A stretch of DNA of 64,000 nucleotides, from positions 178,849,956-178,913,955 of the forward strand of contig CP136063.1 in the NCBI GenBank assembly GCA_032622095.1. Reading direction: 5' to 3'. The notes beneath the pieces are model-generated. The model had not been told where the DNA came from. It saw nothing but the letters and a program-made list of their open reading frames with translations, and did not search any database. Source of the DNA: Siphonodentalium dalli. Taxonomy: Eukaryota > Mollusca > Scaphopoda > Gadilida > Siphonodentaliidae. The translations under genes were made by a program, and so were the position numbers. Below are positions 58,100 to 64,000 of the stretch, piece after piece (position 1 is the stretch's first letter; every line of letters begins with the position of its first letter).

Positions 58100-58837
58100 G
58101 TGAGTAAAACTGGAACAAATGTATCATGTAATATCATATGAGTTATTATAAACCGGTTCACAGCCCTCGGCCAATCAAATCGATCCAATCCATGAACAAT
58201 ATTTCTGAATTTGTATTGCGGTGGGGCCAAGATATAGACTTGAGCTACATATATAACTCATATTCAAGAAGTATAGCATTTGCGAGTCAGAGAAACTCGG
58301 GCTAAAGTATTGTGCCATTTTATGTACCAAAACGTAAAACTCCATTTTGATAAACGAACTCCTAGGTAGTCACTCGGAGGGGCTTCGTTGATTATCACCG
58401 TTCAGCCTCATTGGCAATTCATCGCTACACCACCCTTCATGTTTATCTCCATCGGATGCTTATTCTGGGGAATTTTGTGCAAATATTTCGGGGGTGGCTT
58501 GGGGCAATATTTCGTTTCAAGTACATTCAATCGTGAATAGCGAGTGGTGTATTTTTTCCATGCAAAAGAATGGATGCTTTGTCAACAGTGTCGGTATTTT
58601 CGTCATGGGTGACCATTTTCTGACACACCTACATCATTATATATCATTTTCTCTGTCGTTCCATCACTCACTGCGTACTGGACAATAACCATACTACTGG
58701 GCAAACCTAAAACAGATAACACATACCTCTCCATTTGTCCGGAATCAATGGTTTAGCGCGGCTTTTTTAATTCGTGTCTCCAAAAATGACTCAAACACTC
58801 GGAGTGCCTCGTTGACTGCTCAGAGTGGCCTATATAT

Positions 58838-58869
58838 CTTATTATCCATACTATATATTTTGAGACTTC

Positions 58870-58909
<40 letters not shown>

Positions 58910-59717
58910 ACTTCATAGAATCGAAAACGGTTCGCTCGATTGAGTTCAAACTTCCCATCTAAATGTAAAAACACACGGGAATCGTCGTCGCGGCGTTTTG
59001 GAGAAGCTCAGAGCACGCGTTCTCCACTCTCAAAATCACCGCAAAGACACGACGGAGGTTAATCGCGTTGATAGTTAAAGAGCGTCAGTTTTCCGAAGTG
59101 TCTATATAAAGAGCGTCGTTTTCGCTATCTACTTATCTGTATGACGGGCAATTCAATGCAATGTTATCGCGTTTGTTTTCAATGCAATACCGGATTCGAC
59201 ATCAAGCGTGAATGCTTATGTGAGTCGTTTCCGGGAATCAGTGTTAAAAAAAAGGAAAACAAAGAATGCGTTGTCTGTCGTTCCTAGGAAGGGGGGGGGA
59301 TTTCATCGAGTTCTATTGACCATCTCGTAAGGGTGGACAACCTCTGTCAGGGGCTGCTCAATGGCCACGGGGAGTTAAATAACGGGGAAGTTTAGGACGG
59401 GTACCATGAATTAACTCATTGAAAAACAAAGAATGCGTTGTCTGTCGTTCCTAGGAAGGGGGGATTTTTCATTAAAAAAAACAATTAAATTATAAAAAAG
59501 AATTAAATTAAATTAATAATTAAATAAATATTAAAAAATTCAAAAAAACATAAATTAAATTTAAAAAACATTAAATTAATATTAAAAACATAAATTAAAT
59601 TTAAAAAACATTAAATTAATATTAAAATATATTTTAAAAAATATAAATAAAAAAAAAATAATTAAAAAAAATGTCATGTTTCGAACAAACGCCGCCGGTG
59701 GCGGGCTAACCTGCTAG
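58838..59717 (+). mobile_element. Helitron-like element B1
   Basis: Starts near CTATATATTTTGAGACTTCG after a (TA)n run and ends with hairpin CGCC-GCCGGT-GGCG then GGGCTAACCTG and CTAG (59714-59717). About 880 bp, near-identical to B2. No Rep/helicase. Contains a (TA)n microsatellite at 58869-58904 and an A/T-only tract at 59467-59675. Confidence 0.7.
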
Positions 59718-59768
59718 TCTATCTATCTATACTATATATTTTGAGACTTCGTATATATATATATATAC

Positions 59769-59810
<42 letters not shown>

Positions 59811-60615
59811 TACTTCATAGAATCGAAAACGGTTCGCTCGATTGAGTTCAAACTTCCCATCTAAATGTAAAAACACACGGGAATCGTCGTCGCGGCGTTT
59901 TGGAGAAGCTCAGAGCACGCGTTCTCCACTCTCAAATTCACCGCAAAGGCACGACGGGGGTTAATCGCGTTGATAGTTAAAGAGCGTCAGTTTTCCGAAG
60001 TGTCTATATAAAGAGCGTCGTTTTCGCTATCTACTTATCTGTATGACGGGCAATTCAATGCAATGTTATCGCGTTTATTTTCAATGCAATACCGGATTCG
60101 ACATCAAGCGTGAATGCTTATGTGAGTCGTTTCCGGGAATCAGTGTTAAAAAAAAGGAAAACAAAGAATGCGTTGTCTGTCGTTCCTAGGAAGGGGGGAT
60201 TTCATCGAGTTCTATTGACCATCTCGTAAGGGTGGACAACCTCTGTCAGGGGCTGCTCAATGACCACGGGGAGTTAAATAACGGGGAAGTTTAGGACGGG
60301 TACCATGAATTAACTCATTGAAAAACAAAGAATGCGTTGTCTGTCGTTCCTAGGAAGGGGGGATTTTTCATAAAAAAAACAATTAAATTATAAAAAAGAA
60401 TTAAATTAAATTAATAATTAAATAAATATTAAAAAATTCAAAAGAACATAAATTAAATTTAAAAAACATTAAATTAATATTAAAAACATAAATTAAATTT
60501 AAAAAACATTAAATTAATATTAAAATATATTTTTAAAAATATAAATAAAAACAAAATAATTAACAAAAATGTCATGTTTCGAACAAACGCCGCCGGTGGC
60601 GGGCTAACCTGCTAG
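59718..60615 (+). mobile_element. Helitron-like element B2, tandem to B1
   Basis: Begins TCTATCTATC immediately after the CTAG of B1, and ends with CTAG at 60612-60615. It is almost identical to B1, down to the A/T-only tract, and differs in microsatellite length. The pair is a head-to-tail array with no bases between units. Confidence 0.75.
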
Positions 60616-61041
60616 TCTCATATATATTTTGAAGACCTCTGTCTGTATGTATGTTTGTTTGTTTGTTTGTTTGTCTGTCTGTCTGTCATTTATACAAATC
60701 TACGATTCTCGACCGATCGGGACGAAACTTGGTACGTGTGTGTAGTTTGACCGGGCGGTGAACGTTGTATTGGCGAGCCCGTGCGGCGCCCGCTTCGCGC
60801 ATGCGCAGACGAGATCTCGGAAACGGTTGGAGCTATCGACTTGAAATTTGCTATGTGAATGTATCTTGCCCCGGATACGAATTTTATCGGGTCGCCGAGC
60901 CGGTGCGACGCCAGATTCGCGCATGCGCAGACCAGATCTCGGAAACGGGTAGAGCTATCGACTTGAAATTTGGTTTTTGAATAGCCCGGACTTGAAATTT
61001 GGTTTTTGAATAGCCCGGACAACGTCGGGCTCATCGGCTAG
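60616..61041 (+). mobile_element. Helitron-like element C1
   Basis: Starts TCTCATATATATTTTGAAGA and a (TGTT/TGTC)n tract, ends with hairpin AGCCCGGAC-AA-CGTCGGGCT, six bases CATCGG, and CTAG (61038-61041). Contains ~125-bp half-repeats with CGCATGCGCAGAC and GCTATCGACTTGAAATTTGG. Open frames on both strands here are shadows of these repeats. Confidence 0.75.
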
Positions 61042-61485
61042 TCTCATATATATTTTGAAGACCTCTGTTTGTTTGTCTGTCTGTCTGTATGTTTGTCTGT
61101 CATTGATATAAATCTACGATTCTCGACCGATCGGGACGAAACTTGGTACGTGTGTGTAGTTTGACCAGGCGGTGGACGTTGTCGTATTGGCGAGCCCGTG
61201 CTGCGCCCGTTTCGCGCATGCGCAGACGAGATCTTGGAAACGGGTGGATCTATCGACTTGAAATTTGGTATGTGAATGTATCTTGCCCCGGATACGAATT
61301 TTATCGGGTCGCCGAGCCCGTGCGACGCCAGCTTCGCGCATGCGCAGACCAGATCTAGGAAACGGGTACAGCTATCGACTTGAAATTTGGTTTTTGAATA
61401 GCCCGGACAACGTCGGGCTGGGTAGAGCTATCGACTTGAAAATTGGTTTTTGAATAGCCCGGACAACGTCGGGCTCATCGGCTAG
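61042..61485 (+). mobile_element. Helitron-like element C2, tandem to C1
   Basis: Same 5' start (TCTCATATATATTTTG), same internal ~125-bp modules and the same hairpin-CATCGG-CTAG end (61482-61485). The terminal AGCCCGGACAACGTCGGGCT segment occurs twice near its end. Confidence 0.75.
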
Positions 61486-62019
61486 TCATATATATTTTGA
61501 AGACCTCTGTTTGTCTGTCTGTCTGTATGTCTGTCTGTCATTGATACAAATCTACGATTCTCGACCGATCGGGACGAAACTTGGTACGTGTGTGTAGTTT
61601 GACCAGGCGGTCGTCGTTATCGTATTGGCGAGCTCGTGTGGCGCCCGCTTCGCGCATGATGAGACGAGATATCGGAAACTGGTGGAGCTATCGACTTGAA
61701 ATTTGGTATGTGAATGTATCTTGCCCCGGACACGAATTTTATCGGGTCGCCCAGCCCGTGCGACGCCAACTTCGCGCATGCGCAGACGAGATCTCGGAAA
61801 CGGGTGGAGCTATCGACTTGAAATTTGGTATGTGAATGTAACTTGCCCCGGATACGAATTTTATCGGGTCGCCGAGCCCGTGCGACGCCAGCTTCACGCA
61901 TGCGCAGACCAGATCTCGGAAACGGGTAGAGCTATCGACTTGAAATTTGGTTTTTGAATAGCGCTGGGTAGAGCTATCGACTTGAAATTTGGTTTTTGAA
62001 TAGCCCGGACAACGGCTAG
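61486..62019 (+). mobile_element. Helitron-like element C3, tandem to C2, damaged 3' hairpin
   Basis: Third member of the array. It has one extra ~125-bp module. Its end reads CCCGGACAACGGCTAG, i.e. the right half of the hairpin and the spacer have been lost, leaving CTAG at 62016-62019. Confidence 0.7.
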
Positions 62020-62493
62020 TGACATAGGCCTATTAATTTGTCCGTGCGACGTGACCTTGAGATCGGGTCATTTCAAGGTCAAACGCCCGAATATCACTGG
62101 ATTTCGACGAAACTTGGTATGTGGGGGTACTTTCGTATGGGGAGTCTCATAAGCATATGCATTTGCCCGTGCAACGTGACCTTGACCTTGAAATCGGGTC
62201 AATTCAATGTCAAATCGCCAATTTTGATGGGATTTCGACGAAATTTTATACATAGGGTTACTTTTGTCCACTGCGTGGACGGGTCAAATCGTGACCCCGA
62301 CCTGACCTTGACCTTCAAAATGATCAATTCAAGGTCAAATCGGGTAAAACCGGATGGATTTCGACGGGCACGTTTGTCGGGTACTTTTGTCCGGCAGTGC
62401 TTTGGACTGGTCAAATCGTGACCCCACTTGACCTTGACGTTCAAAATGGACAATTCCAGGTCAAAGCCCGGACGAAGTCGGGTCACCTTCTAG
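62020..62493 (+). mobile_element. Helitron-like element D with iterated GACCTTGACC
   Basis: Three to four ~120-bp modules (CGTGACCTTGACCTTGAAAT, GGGTCA-TTCAAGGTCAAA, GATTTCGACGAAA), then hairpin GCCCGGAC-GAA-GTCGGG, six bases TCACCT (after T) and CTAG (62490-62493). The 3' end is that of family C, but the body differs. The GACCTTGACC modules are shared with the A-type elements at 5.1-9.2 kb. Confidence 0.65.
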
Positions 62494-62622
62494 TATATAT
62501 ATATATTTCGTGTATTTGTCGACCTATATTATTCTTATTTCTAGCTCTCCTCCTAAGTTTGGGGGTTGTTATATATCTGGCCTAGCTTGTGAAATAAATT
62601 GTTATATGTATGTACGTTTCAG

Positions 62623-62840
62623 TTGATTGCAACGGAACTGAAAAGAATGGCGGATTCGCCGGGACCACGTCGACTACGAGTCGCTTTTTGTGTGGGAATG
62701 AAGGGATACCTTGTTTTGCTTTTTTCCATGGTAGTGCTGCAGCTTCTCACTGACGTCACCAAGCTGCTCGTGGGCCGACTTCGCCCGCACTTCTTTGACC
62801 TATGTAAACCCGATTTAAAGGCAGTCAACTGTTCTAATGG
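62623..62840 (+). CDS. PLPP: PLPP exon 'b' with catalytic motif C1
   Basis: Acceptor TTTCAG ends at 62622. The exon continues in phase 0 from exon a and encodes a cytosolic loop, a membrane span (YLVLLFSMVVLQLL) and the first phosphatase motif, TDVTKLLVGRLRPHFFDLC, i.e. K-X6-R-P, which binds the phosphate. It ends before a GTGCGT donor at 62841, leaving phase 2. An in-frame TAA just past the donor confirms the need for splicing. Confidence 0.88.
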
Positions 62841-63684
62841 GTGCGTATAAATCGTTCAGGTAAGCATGCACTTGTACCAAAAACAACAGAAGGACAGTTT
62901 GGATATATGAAAAAGGGGAGGAACTGTTTTAAAATGTAACTTTTATATCTCTCTCGCCGCCAAATATTTCATACTTTGTCTTAGAGATTCAACATAATGT
63001 GTTCATATATATAATTATGTAGCTGTAACTTTGAAATAATTGTCGTAGCTGTATGTTTGGAAAAAATTCTATTTTATGCAAGTACCGGTACCAACATACA
63101 TGCGTATGTACCATGCTGCGTGGCAAACCACATGCGAGATGAAAATCGAATATCCACAATAGATTTTCGCTGTGAAGGCTGTCTGTAGTTTTGTACCTGG
63201 CCATGGATCGGTTGGCTGTTGGCATCACCAATTATTACAACTTTTCCCAAGATTTTTAAAAGGGAAGTATACTGTTTTGCATATGTCTGTAGGTCCCTAT
63301 GCATGAGAGAGTATTTGTGATGTGATGTCTATTGTTCTCGTACCGCAGAAGGGTTTTTAAAAAAGAGTATTGGGTCCCTCTGTCTGATTATATCTTAGCC
63401 ATAGGTTATACGTTTGTCCACACTGGGCGGTATGACATGCGGGTATGCACCGGTTATCTGATCACTCTGAGCTTTGATGGGTGGGTTCCTCGAATCAAAT
63501 ATTTTTCACCCCGAAGCCAAAGAAATAGTCATTTGATTATGCATCTTTAAATTTACCAAGACGGTGTGCACTTTTGATTTAGGTCGATCATCTTCGTGAG
63601 TAGCGTCTGGTGGGAATGTCGTTCACTTTGGATAATATTTGACTTATATATGATTTTCATCTCGCATGTCTTGACTCGTTCTAG
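62841..63684 (+). other. PLPP intron of 844 bp
   Basis: GTGCGT to TTCTAG. Carries a MITE-like fragment at 63455-63548 related to the TTAA MITE at 55604-56039. No other feature. Confidence 0.75.
63455..63548 (-). repeat. Fragment related to the TTAA MITE
   Basis: Inverse match to 55636-55720: GATTCGAGGAACCCACCCAT, CAGAGTGATCAGATA and a CTATTTC-TTGGCTT-GGGGT block. The left end begins TTAAAG but lacks the full terminal repeat. Confidence 0.65.
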
Positions 63685-63808
63685 GCTGGTATTGGAATAT
63701 ACCTGTGCTAACGAAGATAATATAAGCTACGAAGATATGAGACAATTGTTCATGTCGTTTCCGTCAGGTCACGCGGCGCTGTCTGCTGTGTCGGCATCGT
63801 TTACGGTG
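63685..63808 (+). CDS. PLPP: PLPP exon 'c' with catalytic motif C2
   Basis: Acceptor TTCTAG ends at 63684, donor GTACGT begins at 63809. The single leading base completes the split codon from exon b. It encodes VLEYTCANEDNISYED and SFPSGHAALS, the P-S-G-H motif whose His takes part in catalysis. The third motif (S-R-X5-H-X3-D) should be on exons beyond the window. Confidence 0.88.
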
Positions 63809-64000
63809 GTACGTATATGTTATAGGTTACAATACACCAGATATTCTCCAAAGACCTCAGTGTCAACATCTGTGGCTGCGGCATATTCGCAGTAAAACTT
63901 TTGGGGCTTCGTACCTGTATAATTCCGTAGAACAATCTTTGAGATACAAAGAAAAAATCATATGTTGTAAACGTATATAAGATATGGTACAGTAGCATGT
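63809..64000 (+). other. Start of the next PLPP intron
   Basis: Begins with the GTACGT donor; continues past the window. No other feature. Confidence 0.6.

Larger units (their letters stand above)
58100..62622 (+). other. PLPP intron of 4.5 kb, mostly Helitron-like DNA
   Basis: Bounded by GTGAGT at 58100 and TTTCAG ending at 62622. About 3.65 kb of it (58838-62493) is tandem Helitron-like elements. 58140-58837 has no gene; the open frame 58494-58688 is not supported. Confidence 0.8.

Noticed and set aside
57877-58230. 117-residue minus-strand frame
   Set aside because: It is the antisense of the PLPP exon, which has motifs and splice sites on the plus strand.
60690-61957. Many overlapping open frames on both strands
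   Set aside because: They arise from the same ~125-bp module in tandem Helitron-like elements and change with each copy.

Overview
The window looks like AT-rich, repeat-dense animal (metazoan) chromosomal DNA. Genes have GT-AG introns and there are no bacterial operons. Nearly every kilobase is transposon-derived. The mix suggests a lophotrochozoan, most likely a mollusc: Helitron-like elements with tandem cores, CR1/L2/Jockey-type and Tx1/L1-type LINEs, a chromodomain-integrase Polinton, and PHYHIP-like and PLPP genes. The species call is inference only.

Layout. 0.9-3.2 kb is one arm of a diverged inverted duplication carrying a PHYHIP-like gene; the other arm is at 39.8-42.5 kb. 3.5-4.0 kb is a MITE. 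5.1-9.2 kb holds two head-to-tail Helitron-like elements, followed by a 5'-truncated Tx1/L1-like LINE (9.2-12.0 kb, minus) and two satellite blocks (12.1-14.0 kb). 14.0-31.9 kb is a nested, roughly symmetric locus: near-identical 1.43-kb inverted repeats outside, diverged direct repeats inside them, and at the centre a complete 10,692-bp Polinton/Maverick (18048-28739) with about 0.73-kb terminal inverted repeats and an exact 6-bp target duplication, CATGAT. 33.5-37.6 kb is a nearly intact LINE inserted into a ~63-bp minisatellite, with a 6-bp target duplication. 38.9-39.6 kb is a TA-flanked MITE. 43-48 kb has LINE fragments. 49.5-54.4 kb has three unrelated tandem arrays. 55.6-56.0 kb is a TTAA-flanked MITE. 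57.9 kb to the window end carries three exons of a lipid phosphate phosphatase (PLPP) gene whose 4.5-kb intron is largely made of tandem Helitron-like elements.

The Polinton is the most interesting system. Its right two-thirds encodes, in one direction, a packaging ATPase, a small hydrophobic virion-type protein, a conserved Polinton protein, a chromodomain integrase, a small membrane protein, two further structural-type proteins, a major-capsid-type protein, an adenain-like protease and a CCHC zinc-knuckle protein. No protein-primed DNA polymerase B is visible; its place is taken by 3 kb of AT-rich, repeat-bearing DNA. Several structural genes carry frameshifts and the ATPase has an in-frame TAG, while the protease, zinc-knuckle protein and most of the integrase read open. 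It looks like a decayed or polymerase-less, possibly trans-mobilised, virus-like transposon.

Host genes visible are the two PHYHIP-like copies (one a putative duplicate with an altered 5' end) and the PLPP gene. No rRNA, tRNA or CRISPR was seen.
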